From positions 1 through 44,722 of the forward strand of contig JAFTDR010000120.1 of NCBI GenBank assembly GCA_017454105.1: DNA of 44,722 bases, in the 5' to 3' direction. Positions 36,907 to 44,722 of the stretch are shown in pieces. Every line of letters begins with the position of its first letter. Position 1 is the first letter of the stretch. The notes below the pieces were generated by a model. That model had not been told where the DNA came from and did not search any database. It saw only the letters and a program-made list of their open reading frames with translations. Made by a program: the position numbers and the translations under genes. This DNA comes from Desulfovibrionaceae bacterium. Its GTDB lineage: Bacteria > Desulfobacterota > Desulfovibrionia > Desulfovibrionales > Desulfovibrionaceae.

Positions 36907-37419
36907 TTATTTCCCCGGAATTGCCAAACCATTGCCGTCATACGCGTCGTATTCGGCCTCTGGAAAATCACCACCGGCATCCTTAACCCCAGATTCCGTA
37001 TCCCGCACATGGGTTACCCAGACCTTTTCCTTGGCATTGAACTGAATCGAATCTTTTACCACGCCTGTTGGGGAGTTCCCTTTGATCAAGAAAGGCTTCC
37101 TTGGACGGAGAAGCACCTGGTCATTGGCATTGACAAAAAGCTCGCCGTCTACACGCCAGACGCGCACCGTCCCCGCAGGGAACGCGTACACAGCACTGCC
37201 CCTGTATGCAATCCATTTTTTATGGACTTTATCGTATTTTACACACTGATACCCTTGAATCGGAATGGGGACAGAGGAAGTGTGCGCCCCGTCAGTTTTG
37301 CCATTCAACTGCTCGCCCGGCTCAATAACAGCGCTTCCTAAAGGACAATCAAAAGCTTGCGCAAACGACGCAAGGGCCGCGACAAGAAAAGCTGCACACA
37401 GCGACACAATGGCTTTCAT
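36907..37419 (-). CDS. exported hypothetical protein
   Basis: A 170-residue secreted protein of unknown function. The start at 37419 follows GGAGGGGGAT and gives a clean Sec signal peptide (MKAIVSLCAAFLVAALASFA, cleavage after AQA near residue 22). The mature part is mostly beta-like (YQCVKYDKVHKKWIAYRG, VRVWRVDGELFVN, KVWVTHVRDTESG) and has a few Cys. The repeated pattern K-W-I/V-x-Y/H suggests two similar beta units. It is divergent from cobT, with 122 bp between the starts. I do not recognise the family. Confidence 0.75.
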   Translation of the reverse strand: MKAIVSLCAAFLVAALASFAQAFDCPLGSAVIEPGEQLNGKTDGAHTSSVPIPIQGYQCVKYDKVHKKWIAYRGSAVYAFPAGTVRVWRVDGELFVNANDQVLLRPRKPFLIKGNSPTGVVKDSIQFNAKEKVWVTHVRDTESGVKDAGGDFPEAEYDAYDGNGLAIPGK

Positions 37420-37541
37420 ATCCCCCTCCCACTGAAAATAGAACGAGTGCCACAAAGAGGCATGGCCTATGCTTGCAAATATCGTTTTTTTGGTCAATAC
37501 TGCGTACGAATTTTTTCTTAGCAAATCGAATCGAGACCGAC

Positions 37542-38648
37542 ATGCACGACCCAAACACTCTTCTTTCCTCGCTTGACCCTGCTCTCTCTCTGCAAACTCT
37601 TGACGCTAAACTCATAGCCGAAGCGCAGAACCACATAGATTCCCTCGCGAAACCTCTGGGGAGTTTGGGCCGGCTTGAGGAAATAGCCGCAAGGCTCTAC
37701 GCCATTCAGCAAGGCAGGATGCCACTTTCCGTCAATCCGATCATCCTGTTTACCGTCGCCGCAGACCATGGCATAAGCGCTCATAATGTATCCGCCTATC
37801 CCAAAGAAGTGACACGGCAGATGGTCTCGACCTTTCTCAACGGTTCAGGGGCAATCAATATCATAAGCCGCGAAAACGGCATAACCCACTGCCTTGTTGA
37901 CGCCGGCTGCGCGGGCGGACCCTTTCCTATTGTTCCCAACCCAATCCTCCTCGACAGACGCCTCGGTGACGGGACCGCCGATTTTAGCGCAGGCCCGGCT
38001 ATGACAAGAGAAACCGCAAAAAAGGGTCTTGCGCAGGGCATTCAACTTGTGCGTGACGCTGCGAACGAGGGCTGCCAATGCACGGCCATCGGAGAAATGG
38101 GTATAGGCAACACCACCTCGGCAACAGCTCTTTTTTGCGCCCTTCTCGATCTTGATCCCATGCTCATCACTGGCCCTGGGACAGGCTTGACCGAAAAAGG
38201 CCGCATCCACAAAGCCTGTGTAATCCGCGACGCTCTCGCCCTCCACGCCGAATCCCTCCGCGAAGGCGACGCGATCGATGCCCTTGCCCGACTTGGCGGC
38301 TTTGAGATAGCCACCATGGCCGGCATTGTGCTTGGGTCAGCCGCAGAACGCCTCCCTGTCCTCATCGACGGCTTTATCGCCATGTCAGCCTACACCGTAG
38401 CGCGCGCTCTTGCGCCCTGCGTCACAGACTACGCCTTTCTCACGCACACCTCAGCCGAACCCGGCACAGCCGCAGTTCTTAACGCGCTCAATGAACACCC
38501 TCTTCTTGATCTTGGTCTGCGTCTTGGGGAAGGAACAGGTGCAGCGCTCGCTTACCCGCTCTTCCAGGCTGCCGCAGCCCTCTTCAATGATATGGCGAGC
38601 TTAGCCCGCGCGGGCATTCCAGGAAAAAAAGATGTCACAGACGACTGA
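37542..38648 (+). CDS. cobT: nicotinate-nucleotide-dimethylbenzimidazole phosphoribosyltransferase
   Basis: A 368-residue CobT, which makes alpha-ribazole phosphate from dimethylbenzimidazole (or another base) and nicotinate mononucleotide in the assembly of the lower ligand of cobalamin. Motifs: KPLGSLGRLE (37-46), VAADHGISAHNVSAYP (72-87), GSGAINIISR (101-110), GEMGIGNTTSATA (184-196), GFIAMSAYTVA (277-287) and LGEGTGAA (328-335), with the catalytic Glu at 330. The start at 37542 has only a weak ribosome binding site. The next gene overlaps its end by 17 bp, so the two are co-translated. No other cob/cbi gene or cobalamin riboswitch is seen. Confidence 0.95.
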   Translation: MHDPNTLLSSLDPALSLQTLDAKLIAEAQNHIDSLAKPLGSLGRLEEIAARLYAIQQGRMPLSVNPIILFTVAADHGISAHNVSAYPKEVTRQMVSTFLNGSGAINIISRENGITHCLVDAGCAGGPFPIVPNPILLDRRLGDGTADFSAGPAMTRETAKKGLAQGIQLVRDAANEGCQCTAIGEMGIGNTTSATALFCALLDLDPMLITGPGTGLTEKGRIHKACVIRDALALHAESLREGDAIDALARLGGFEIATMAGIVLGSAAERLPVLIDGFIAMSAYTVARALAPCVTDYAFLTHTSAEPGTAAVLNALNEHPLLDLGLRLGEGTGAALAYPLFQAAAALFNDMASLARAGIPGKKDVTDD

Positions 38649-39612
38649 ACGCATTCTCGTCGCGGAGAGCGTGAGCCGAAAGTTCTTGGTCCGCCAAGGT
38701 CTCTTTGCCAAGAAAAAAACGCTGACGGCAGTTGATGCCGCCAGTTTTTTTCTCAAGAAAGGGGAATGCCTCGGACTTGTCGGTGAATCAGGATGCGGGA
38801 AGTCGACCCTTGGCCGACTCTCCTGCGGCCTACTCCAGCCAACACAAGGATCAATCCTCTTCTGCGGAACTCCCCTCCCCCCTGCCGGTGCCGGCAGTTG
38901 GGCAAGGGGACGCATTCAGATGATCTTCCAGGATCCCTTTTCCTCGCTAAACCCGCGGATGACCGTGCAGGACGCCGTTGCTGAACCCTTGACAGCGCGC
39001 GGAATACCTCGAGCCGAACGCATACAAGCCGCAGAGGACATGTTGGCGCGCGTAGGCCTTAAAGGCACGGGAAAACGCTATCCCCACGAGTTCTCAGGCG
39101 GCCAAAGACAGCGCATAGCCATTGCCCGCTCTGTCATGACGCATCCTGATATCATCATCTGCGATGAGGCTGTCTCGGCGCTTGACGCATCCGTGCAAGC
39201 CCAGATTCTCAATCTTCTAAAAGACATGCAAGAAGAGTTCTCCCCGGCCTATCTTTTTATTTCCCATGATCTCAATATCGTCGGCTTCATGTGCCAGCGT
39301 ATTCTGGTCATGTATTTAGGCAGACTTCTTGAGGAAGGACCGACTGAAGAACTGTTCAGGCACCCTGCCCACCCCTATACTGAAGCGCTGCTCGCTGCGC
39401 GGAACGGCCTGGATGCAAGCCATCCACCCCTCACAGGGGAAATTCCAAGTCCGCTCGATCCGCCGGCAGGATGCGCCTTCCATCCGCGATGCCCGTACCG
39501 CAAACCACTCTGTGAAGAAACAATGCCACCATGGACAGAACTCAGTCCTGGCTGGCGAGTCCGCTGCCACGTCGCGCAGCAACGCGTGTCTTGCTCACAG
39601 CGCAGCGGGTAG
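38632..39612 (+). CDS. oligopeptide/dipeptide-type ABC transporter ATPase
   Basis: A 326-residue ATP-binding subunit of the Opp/Dpp (peptide or nickel) class, close to OppF/DppF. Walker A GESGCGKST (51-59), Q-loop Gln100 (MIFQDPFSSLNPRM), signature FSGGQRQR (154-161), Walker B IIICDEA (174-180), and the C-terminal oligopeptide-binding extension with CAFHPRCPYRKPLCEE. The start at 38632 lies within the end of cobT, after AGGA. Normally a second ATPase (DppD type) and permeases stand beside it. Only cobT and an exported protein are here, so partners are elsewhere or lost. The substrate cannot be read; a link to cobalt, nickel or cobinamide is suggested only by context. Confidence 0.93.
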   Translation: MSQTTERILVAESVSRKFLVRQGLFAKKKTLTAVDAASFFLKKGECLGLVGESGCGKSTLGRLSCGLLQPTQGSILFCGTPLPPAGAGSWARGRIQMIFQDPFSSLNPRMTVQDAVAEPLTARGIPRAERIQAAEDMLARVGLKGTGKRYPHEFSGGQRQRIAIARSVMTHPDIIICDEAVSALDASVQAQILNLLKDMQEEFSPAYLFISHDLNIVGFMCQRILVMYLGRLLEEGPTEELFRHPAHPYTEALLAARNGLDASHPPLTGEIPSPLDPPAGCAFHPRCPYRKPLCEETMPPWTELSPGWRVRCHVAQQRVSCSQRSG

Positions 39613-39679
39613 GCGACCAAAAGAAAGCCGCGCTGCCCGTAATGGCCTGTGCGGGAAAAAATCCTATTTTCTCCAAAAA

Positions 39680-40474
39680 ATGAGAGAGATTCTTTCTATG
39701 GCCTTTCTCGCATTTCTCTTTCTTTTCCTCGCCCACAGTGCATTCGCTGCAGAATACCACTTAAGCAACGCCCCGACCACACTTCCCGAAGGCTATCAGC
39801 GCCTGGAGGACGGCAGCCTAACAATACTGGACCAAGTTCGCATCCTCCCAGACGGCCGCATACTCACCCCAGACGGAATGGCCCCGCAGGGAAGTATCCC
39901 CGAAGGCTGCCATATCGACGACTTAGGCCGTGTCAAAACGCCGGACGGTGTCGTTCTCCCAATTTCTAAACCCGATCCCGCTTTGTGGAAGATGTTGCCG
40001 CTCTCCTCAACAAAAAAGGATGAAAAGCCCGCGAAAGAAAAAAAACAAAAGGCGGAGAAAAAAACGCGAGGCTCGCAACTCAGCATTCCAGAACGGGCCG
40101 CCCAAAAAAAGGATCTTCGTTTTCTCAAAGGCTGCTGGCATACCAATGATCTTCCAGGCTACTTTGCCGTCTGGGAAAATACAAAGAATCCCGGCCAGAA
40201 GACACCGGCAGACATCTGCTTTGGAGAAAAAGGAGAGGGATCCATACGCTACTTTGCCCACGGCGAGTGCCAGGGAAAAGTCAAGGCAAAGTTCTCAGGT
40301 GAAACATTGACAATCAGAACAGGCAACGCGCCCTGCGCCGAACGCGTCCTCTTTGTGCCGCGCTTCTTCGAGTGCCGCCGCGCGGCCAGCGGGACAGAAT
40401 GCGCTGTCCTTGCGTCACACAAAAACATCACGCGCAGAAGTGTTATCCGTCTTAAAAGAAAAGTGAAACGCTAA
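39680..40474 (+). CDS. exported hypothetical protein with SrfA-like C-terminal domain
   Basis: A 264-residue secreted protein. I chose ATG 39680; ATG 39698 (MAFLAFLFLFLAHSA) is also possible and both give a signal peptide ending AFAAEYH. Residues about 25-100 have repeated G-R/V-I-LPDG-R turns (VRILPDGRILTPDGM, LGRVKTPDGVVLP). Residues about 105-135 are a Lys/Glu-rich linker. The C-terminal part has FLKGCWHTNDL, ICFGEKGEGSIRY and a Cys-spaced HGECQG...NAPC pattern. This reminds me of the conserved C-terminal domain of SrfA-type exported proteins, a tentative likeness. It lies 67 bp after the ABC ATPase and may share its transcript. Function unknown. Confidence 0.7.
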   Translation: MREILSMAFLAFLFLFLAHSAFAAEYHLSNAPTTLPEGYQRLEDGSLTILDQVRILPDGRILTPDGMAPQGSIPEGCHIDDLGRVKTPDGVVLPISKPDPALWKMLPLSSTKKDEKPAKEKKQKAEKKTRGSQLSIPERAAQKKDLRFLKGCWHTNDLPGYFAVWENTKNPGQKTPADICFGEKGEGSIRYFAHGECQGKVKAKFSGETLTIRTGNAPCAERVLFVPRFFECRRAASGTECAVLASHKNITRRSVIRLKRKVKR

Positions 40475-40526
40475 ACGCGCAAGCTCCTGCCCCCCACAGG
40501 CGTTAGGACGTACGAGAAGGCCTCTA

Positions 40527-40555
40527 AGAAACATCCCCACGGGCGTGGGGAAGCG
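40527..40555 (-). CRISPR. single CRISPR-like repeat relic
   Basis: One 29-nt sequence, AGAAACATCCCCACGGGC then GTGGGGAAGCG, matches the I-E-like repeats elsewhere in the window with a few changes. No second repeat follows; a B-type element starts 35 bases on. Confidence 0.5.
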
Positions 40556-40590
40556 CACCATTCCGTTCGCCCAAGAGCTTCTATTGCTTG

Positions 40591-40651
40591 CTATACTTTG
40601 GAGCTGACTCCCGTTCGCAAAAATGTCAATTTGTTTCTGGCTGGAGTATAC
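40591..40651 (+). repeat. B-type element with internal deletion
   Basis: CTATACTTTGGAGCTGACTC joins directly to the right half ending TTTCTGGCTGGAGTATAC. The CAGAAAAAAAGTTGCC part is missing, which makes it shorter than other copies (61 bp). Confidence 0.55.
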
Positions 40652-40672
40652 CAGAGAGCTGCTCGTAAAGCG

Positions 40673-40695
40673 CGCCCCCTGCAGTGCAGGGGGCG
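40673..40695. terminator. GC-rich palindrome, likely terminator of the NifX-like gene
   Basis: CGCCCCCTGCA, central G, TGCAGGGGGCG: an 11-bp perfect palindrome just beyond the stop at 40723 of the minus-strand gene. No good T-run follows on either strand, so it may be a transcript-end stabiliser. Confidence 0.5.
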
Positions 40696-40722
40696 TCACT
40701 TTCTTGTCAAGCGAGCGATCTC

Positions 40723-41100
40723 CTAGTGATGCCCCTTGCAGGCATTGTCAGTGGAAAAGAGTGGCAGAGTCCCTTTACAGAACGCATCAACAACCTCGCG
40801 CACAGTCACTTCTTCAGAGGAGCGGTATACAGCAATGCCCAGCTCCTGAAAGCCCATGAGAGGACGCATCCCCATTCCACCCGCAGCCAGAGCTGTAACC
40901 CCATGGGAAGCGAGATGCTGCACTGCGACAAGACAACCGCCCTCAGTATGCGGAACAGCTTCAAGCGTCTGCACTGACAGCACAGCACCATTTTCAATTG
41001 TGGCCAGCGTATAGATTTCGCAGTGGCCGAAGTGCCCGGATTTTTCCGCATCAAGGCCGCCAGGAAGATTTGAGGGAATGGCAAGAATTGTCTGACTCAT
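40723..41100 (-). CDS. NifX/NafY-like dinitrogenase iron-molybdenum cofactor family protein
   Basis: A 125-residue protein of the NifX-like family that binds iron-sulfur or FeMo-cofactor precursors. Small members of this type are common in anaerobes that have no nitrogenase. The start at 41100 follows AAGGAGTG by about 8 bases. Features: ILAIPSNLPGGLDAEKSGHFGHCEIY (shown in parts: GGLDAEKSGHFGHCE), then GGCLVAVQHLASHGVTAL and GGMGMRPLMGFQELGI. The C-terminus (CKGHH) is Cys/His-rich. It lies downstream of the Zur gene on the same strand, 69 bp away, so it may be in one operon. Its cargo here is unknown. Confidence 0.87.
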   Translation of the reverse strand: MSQTILAIPSNLPGGLDAEKSGHFGHCEIYTLATIENGAVLSVQTLEAVPHTEGGCLVAVQHLASHGVTALAAGGMGMRPLMGFQELGIAVYRSSEEVTVREVVDAFCKGTLPLFSTDNACKGHH

Positions 41101-41169
41101 CGGTGTACACTCCTTATTATTTTGCCACAAAATAGGGCATATATCGGCAATAGCGGGACCAAAGAAAAC

Positions 41170-41619
41170 TCATTGCCGCATTTTTTGCTGACACTTGAGA
41201 CACAGTCCCTGCATTTCAATTGCCGTATTTTCCGCTGAAATACCAAGTTCGAGAAAACGGGCGCGCATCATCTCGTAAAGCGGCTTATCATCTATTTCTT
41301 TAACATTTTGACAGGATGAACACACAAAAAGCATGGAAGATTGATCTGTGTGTTCACAGGTACACGGCATAAACGCATTAATACACGAGACTTTATGGAT
41401 AAGTCCCGACTCCTGAAGAAAATCAAGGGTGCGGTACATGGTCGCGGGAGAAAGATTTTCTCCCTTAGTTCTGAGCAAATCTATGATGTCGTAGGCTTTA
41501 AGGGGATGATCTGAAGCCAGAAGGCAGGAAAACACCTCGCGGCGATGTTTTGTCAGGCGGAGCCCGCGCCGCTTACACAAATCTTCAGCTATTTCAAGTC
41601 CCTTCTCAACAGAGATCAT
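41170..41619 (-). CDS. zur: Fur-family regulator, Zur-like
   Basis: A 149-residue metalloregulator of the Fur family, most like Zur. The start at 41619 follows GGGAGG. The N-terminal winged helix spans about 1-80 (RRGLRLTKHRREVF, then HPLKAYDIIDLLR, LSPATMYRTLDFLQESGLIHK). NAFMPCTCEH is the Zur-type segment with His90. Two CxxC pairs for structural zinc are present, Cys100/103 and Cys140/143. Expected role: repression of zinc uptake genes when zinc is ample. The adjacent gene encodes a ZIP-type permease, which supports the zinc call. The binding site (Zur box) cannot be placed with confidence. Fur or PerR identity is less likely given AYDIIDLLR and NAF. Confidence 0.85.
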   Translation of the reverse strand: MISVEKGLEIAEDLCKRRGLRLTKHRREVFSCLLASDHPLKAYDIIDLLRTKGENLSPATMYRTLDFLQESGLIHKVSCINAFMPCTCEHTDQSSMLFVCSSCQNVKEIDDKPLYEMMRARFLELGISAENTAIEMQGLCLKCQQKMRQ

Positions 41620-41749
41620 GTGCCTCCCTCATATACATAATTCATGAGTTTCGCGAAAGGAGTAAGCCCGCGCACGCGCTCCCCCAAATCGTCCTCGGGC
41701 AGCCTGCCGATCCTACAATGTACGGTAGACGCAGCGGATACGGACAAGG

Positions 41750-42847
41750 TCACAGAAGAAAATACAGAACGAGAAAAAGAAAACAGAATCCAGACAAAGC
41801 CCCGACAAGAACCTGAGCGGGCGAACCGTGGCGGATGCTGTGCGGGAGTAAATCAAAGAGAGCAAGCCCAAAGAGAACACCGCCCGCGCCGGCCACAGCA
41901 AGACGAATGCCGTCTGGTGTCACAAACGATCGCACGCAAAAATACGTCACCAGGGCGAGAACAGGCGGAAGAAAACCGGCCAGGGCCGCACAGGCTCTGG
42001 CTTTTCTTTTGGGCAAAACCCCAAGGCCAAGACTCAGAGAAATGCCAAGGGGCAGATTGTGAGCAAGCATCGCAAGAGCAAGCGTTGTCCCAACGACCGT
42101 GTCGGCAAAAGAAAAGCTGCAGACAAGAAAGCATTCTGGAAAATTGTGCAGGGCAAGGCCAGCGGCTATTGCCGTCGCTCCCTGTGTCTTCATCTGAGAG
42201 AAGCGTTGCAGAATAACAATACACGCCATACCGGCTAAAAAAACAAGCACTGTGTCGGTACGAATACGCAGAAAGAGTGCTGTGAGACCAAGCCCAAGCA
42301 GCATGCCAATAGCGCAGCTCATGCTCCAGGCCGCAACCCGGTCAGAGAGCGAGCGGCCAGCGAGAGGGCCAATCCAGCCAAGCGCGAGGGAGCCGCCGCA
42401 GAGCAGTGTTAGAAAAACAGCACGAAAAGCGACCGCCCAGCCAAAATCATCCTCTTTGGCCACCCAAGCGCCACTCGCCTTGTAGGAGACCGACCCATCG
42501 CTTGTGTCGCACGACAAGATGCCGGTCACTGTGACGTAATCCATTGCTTTCATTTCTGGAACTGCGTCTCGCAGAACAACATGCACGATCTGGTTTGGAG
42601 GCGGCGGCGGCACATGGATGCAGGCGCCAAAATACGGCACCAGGAGAAATTCAGTGAGCGCCTGCTCCGAATCATATTCGAGCGGAACGACAAAACCCTG
42701 AAGTGTGTACTCAGCACCCGTAAGCTTCGGTGCGAGAACCTCCGGCTGAGCCAGATCCTCCCACGAGAGGGAGGCTATCGCAAACGCCCGCGTACTCGCA
42801 AGAACGAGGATAAAGAGCGCGACACAAAAAACCCGTATTCCCTTCAT
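41750..42847 (-). CDS. DUF3299-ZIP fusion, putative zinc permease
   Basis: A 365-residue membrane protein with two parts. Residues 1-23 are a signal peptide. Residues about 27-120 are a periplasmic DUF3299 domain with the hallmark TEFLLVPYFGACIHVPPPPP (65-84). From about 138 to the end it is a ZIP-family metal permease of about seven helices, with the metal motifs LHNFPE (233-238) and AHNLPLGISLS (262-272). DUF3299 proteins are usually separate and sit beside zinc transport genes, so the fusion is unusual. The start at 42847 has a weak binding site. Zur and a NifX-like gene follow on the same strand, 130 bp downstream, so this is likely a zinc-homeostasis cluster. Transport of Zn(II) into the cytoplasm is inferred from the family. 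Confidence 0.85.
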   Translation of the reverse strand: MKGIRVFCVALFILVLASTRAFAIASLSWEDLAQPEVLAPKLTGAEYTLQGFVVPLEYDSEQALTEFLLVPYFGACIHVPPPPPNQIVHVVLRDAVPEMKAMDYVTVTGILSCDTSDGSVSYKASGAWVAKEDDFGWAVAFRAVFLTLLCGGSLALGWIGPLAGRSLSDRVAAWSMSCAIGMLLGLGLTALFLRIRTDTVLVFLAGMACIVILQRFSQMKTQGATAIAAGLALHNFPECFLVCSFSFADTVVGTTLALAMLAHNLPLGISLSLGLGVLPKRKARACAALAGFLPPVLALVTYFCVRSFVTPDGIRLAVAGAGGVLFGLALFDLLPHSIRHGSPAQVLVGALSGFCFLFLVLYFLL

Positions 42848-43030
42848 ACAATCAGTATTTTTCTCCCTTAGACCGCGGGTTCAATGGGACGTACGAGGAC
42901 CCGGACGGAATTTTACATTGACTCTATGGACGCTAGGCCTAGCGCTTCGCCTCGACACTCTGTATCTGCGGAATGCCCCCCGGTTCTTAGGCTCGCGAAT
43001 GTACAAAAAGCGCTCTGCGGCACAACACTC

Positions 43031-43999
43031 TCAGTTTTCAAGGATCATATCAATATGCCGCAGGGCAACGCGCGCCTCACGAACCCCTAAATCCGCGGCA
43101 TTTTCGAAATACTTGCGCGCTTTCTTCAAATTGACCCGCACGCCGTAGCCGTTGCAGTAAAAGACGCCCATGTTAAAATACGCAAGACCGTTGCCCAAAT
43201 CCGCCGCCTGCTTAAAATATTCAAGAGCCCGCTTGTAATCTTTCTCAACACCTTCGCCGCTGCTATACATGGCGCCAAGTTCAAAAAGGGCGGAGTCGCT
43301 GCCGTTTTCACTCGCCCGCTCAAAATAGCGGCGGGCCACACCAAAATCAGTCTTGACTGTTTTCCCCTCACGGTAGATAGTGCCAAGATAAAAAAGCGCT
43401 TTGACGTCATTGAGCGCTGCGGCTTTTTTTAAGTAATATATCCCTTTTTTCGGATCTTTTTCGCAGCCTTGCCCTTCATAATATATGAGCGCTAAATTGT
43501 AGAAGGATTCAAAGCATCCCAATTCGGCGGCTCTGCGATAATACATTTTCGCAAGCTCAATATTCTTTTTAACACCGTGACCAAAGGTGAACTGCACGGC
43601 CAGGTTGTGCATGGCGCGGGGATTACCCTCTCTTGCCGCTTGGATAAAATAGCGCATCGCCTTGAAGTAATCGCATTTCACGCCCTGTCCGAAATAATAC
43701 ATGCTTCCCAAGGTCGCCAGGACGTCGCGCTGGTTTAAGGCAAGCGCTTTCTCATACAAAATCCGGGCCTTTTCATAGTTCTGCGCAACACCCTCGCCGA
43801 AATAATATATTTCAGCAAGAAAAGCCGTCGCTTCAGGATGGTTGAGCTGAACAGCCTCTTCAAGAAGCGGTAAGGCTTTCTCTACATAAAAAGGATCCTC
43901 TGTTTTCGCAAACTCGTCGCACGCCATGGAAAAAAGCTCGGAAGCTGAAGGTCTGGCCTTGTTGCGCCGTGAACTGAATTGAAGAATCTTGCAGGTCAT
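43031..43999 (-). CDS. SEL1-repeat protein 3
   Basis: A 322-residue protein of about eight regular SEL1 repeats. Examples are AEIYYFGEGVAQNYEKARIL, AVQFTFGHGVKKNIELAKMY, ALIYYEGQGCEKDPKKGIYY and GVFYCNGYGVRVNLKKARKY. The repeats fill residues about 40-315. The N-terminal 35 residues are basic then Ser/Ala-rich (FSSRRNKARPSAS) with no signal peptide. The start at 43999 is followed by MTCKILQF. The repeats are closer to consensus than in the two giant paralogues at 6345 and 10669. It is a single-gene unit with no obvious partner; a scaffold role is inferred from the repeat type only. Confidence 0.9.
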   Translation of the reverse strand: MTCKILQFSSRRNKARPSASELFSMACDEFAKTEDPFYVEKALPLLEEAVQLNHPEATAFLAEIYYFGEGVAQNYEKARILYEKALALNQRDVLATLGSMYYFGQGVKCDYFKAMRYFIQAAREGNPRAMHNLAVQFTFGHGVKKNIELAKMYYRRAAELGCFESFYNLALIYYEGQGCEKDPKKGIYYLKKAAALNDVKALFYLGTIYREGKTVKTDFGVARRYFERASENGSDSALFELGAMYSSGEGVEKDYKRALEYFKQAADLGNGLAYFNMGVFYCNGYGVRVNLKKARKYFENAADLGVREARVALRHIDMILEN

Positions 44000-44549
44000 A
44001 TGTATACCACTAGAGATATTTTTTGAAAAAAGGATTATAAAGAAAGGATCGCCAACCAGACAAGCGTCTTTATGCAGTTCACTGTCCCTGCGCTCACGCT
44101 GTCTTAAGCGGAAAATGTGTGCAAAAAATACGGGCTAAAGAGCCGTAGACCGCGAAAAAAACAGTTCAGCCTCCGTTGCCACGGTCATTTTCTCTCCCCC
44201 CATGAATCCAATACAAAGACAAAAGCCACTGCCAAGGAGAAGACTCCCGTCTGGTCGTACTTTTGGGATCAAAGAGGAGACGCGACCTGATAGCCGTAAA
44301 ACTATGAGATATTGTTGCATACCTGTCAAGACTATACCCACACGACCTATCTCGCTATCCTTACCTTGACTGCAAAACAGGCGTCCTTTTTTTTCAGCTC
44401 TTCTTAGGATGTTGCACCACTTTCCAATTTTTTGGTCCTGAAAAAAAGGGCACAAAAATTGCATACAGCAAAATTCACGCATTTAACGGCACGAATTTTG
44501 CATTCGGCTTTTGCCCCTCTTTTTAGGCTCGCTATTTAAGGCTCTTAGG
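44000..44549. other. intergenic, no clear gene
   Basis: Nothing definite. A minus-strand frame at 44135-44482 has a plausible-looking end (LLLGSGFCLCIGFMGGEK), but no ribosome binding site or family signature. None of the dispersed repeats of the window are seen here. Confidence 0.4.
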
Positions 44550-44722
44550 CTACTCTTCGGTGCCTGATTTTGCGAAGCACCTAATTTTCCCAGCAACTCT
44601 GCTGAAAACCTTCATAAGCTCCTCGGAATTTTCTTGGTTCTTCAGCTCTGACGCGAAATTGCGAAAAAATAGATCCTGGTTGATCGCCTTTCCGATCTCG
44701 TATCGCCGCTCCTGCACGCTTA
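44550..44722 (-). CDS. 3' end of a gene running off the window
   Basis: The minus-strand frame is open from the window edge for 56 codons to TAG (complement at 44550-44552). It reads VQERRYEIGKAINQDLFF, then ELKNQENSEELMKVFSRVAG and ends KSGTEE. The composition is charged and helical, like a real protein end. No family recognised; the rest lies beyond position 44722. Confidence 0.5.
   Translation of the reverse strand, partial: SVQERRYEIGKAINQDLFFRNFASELKNQENSEELMKVFSRVAGKIRCFAKSGTEE

Noticed and set aside
44135..44482. 115-codon minus-strand frame
   Set aside because: Some protein-like composition at its end, but no ribosome binding site and no family; left as unannotated.
1..44722. tRNA or rRNA genes
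   Set aside because: No cloverleaf with a GTTCRA-type T-loop or rRNA-like stretch was found by eye on either strand; a tRNAscan run would settle it.

Overview
The window looks like a chromosomal segment of a delta-proteobacterial sulfate reducer related to Desulfovibrionaceae, possibly host-associated. The evidence is a split-Soret type dihaem cytochrome c, CRISPR repeats of the I-E class resembling those I recall from Desulfovibrio, CobT, a Zur-type regulator and an RdgC-like protein. The taxonomic call is inference, not a database result. Coding density is low: about 17 kb of the 44.7 kb has no convincing gene. Those gaps are full of short dispersed inverted repeats and decayed fragments, as in a genome undergoing repeat invasion and gene decay.

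Layout. 0.6-1.7 kb: DUF697 GTPase-like protein. 2.7-3.8 kb: AT-rich tyrosine recombinase (minus). 3.8-6.3 kb: repeat-rich desert with one strong terminator and one structured segment. 6.3-13.5 kb: two giant SEL1-repeat proteins (minus) separated by a small relic CRISPR array. 13.6-15.1 kb: membrane HD-GYP protein (minus). 15.4-20.1 kb: the most unusual gene, a Cas6-Cas1 fusion without reverse transcriptase, carrying a very long acidic then Q/P/E-rich tandem-repeat tail that is cut by an in-frame stop at 19093-19095. 21.0-21.9 kb: Tat-exported split-Soret cytochrome c. 22.7-23.5 kb: acidic helical protein. 24.3-25.9 kb: 5'-nucleotidase lipoprotein (minus). 26.5-27.7 kb: frameshifted XRE-ImmA protein. 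28.9-29.4 kb: orphan small gene. 29.4-32.8 kb: a second repeat-rich desert with a 480-bp-spaced duplication. 32.8-33.6 kb: CopZ-like chaperone plus flavin reductase. 34.2-35.1 kb: RdgC-like protein. 36.2-36.6 kb: UmuD-like protein whose start codon abuts a CRISPR repeat. 36.9-40.5 kb: exported protein, divergent cobT-ABC ATPase, and another exported protein. 40.7-42.8 kb: metal-linked cluster (NifX-like, Zur, DUF3299-ZIP fusion). 43.0-44.0 kb: third SEL1 protein. 44.55 kb to the end: 3' part of a gene that runs off the window.

Main points of interest. (1) The Cas6-Cas1 fusion and its interrupted repetitive tail have no effector cas genes nearby. The CRISPR repeats in the window are I-E-like, which would normally be cut by Cas6e and not by a Cas6 of this type. 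(2) One CRISPR repeat plus spacer is duplicated 26.5 kb apart, each time joined to the same palindromic element, and a third CRISPR relic forms the 5' leader of umuD. (3) Several families of small inverted-repeat elements share GTATACT termini, and one further element has 25-bp inverted ends flanked by a 6-bp direct repeat. (4) A fused DUF3299-ZIP zinc transporter gene lies next to a Zur gene. These readings come from the sequence and remembered family motifs only; no search was run.
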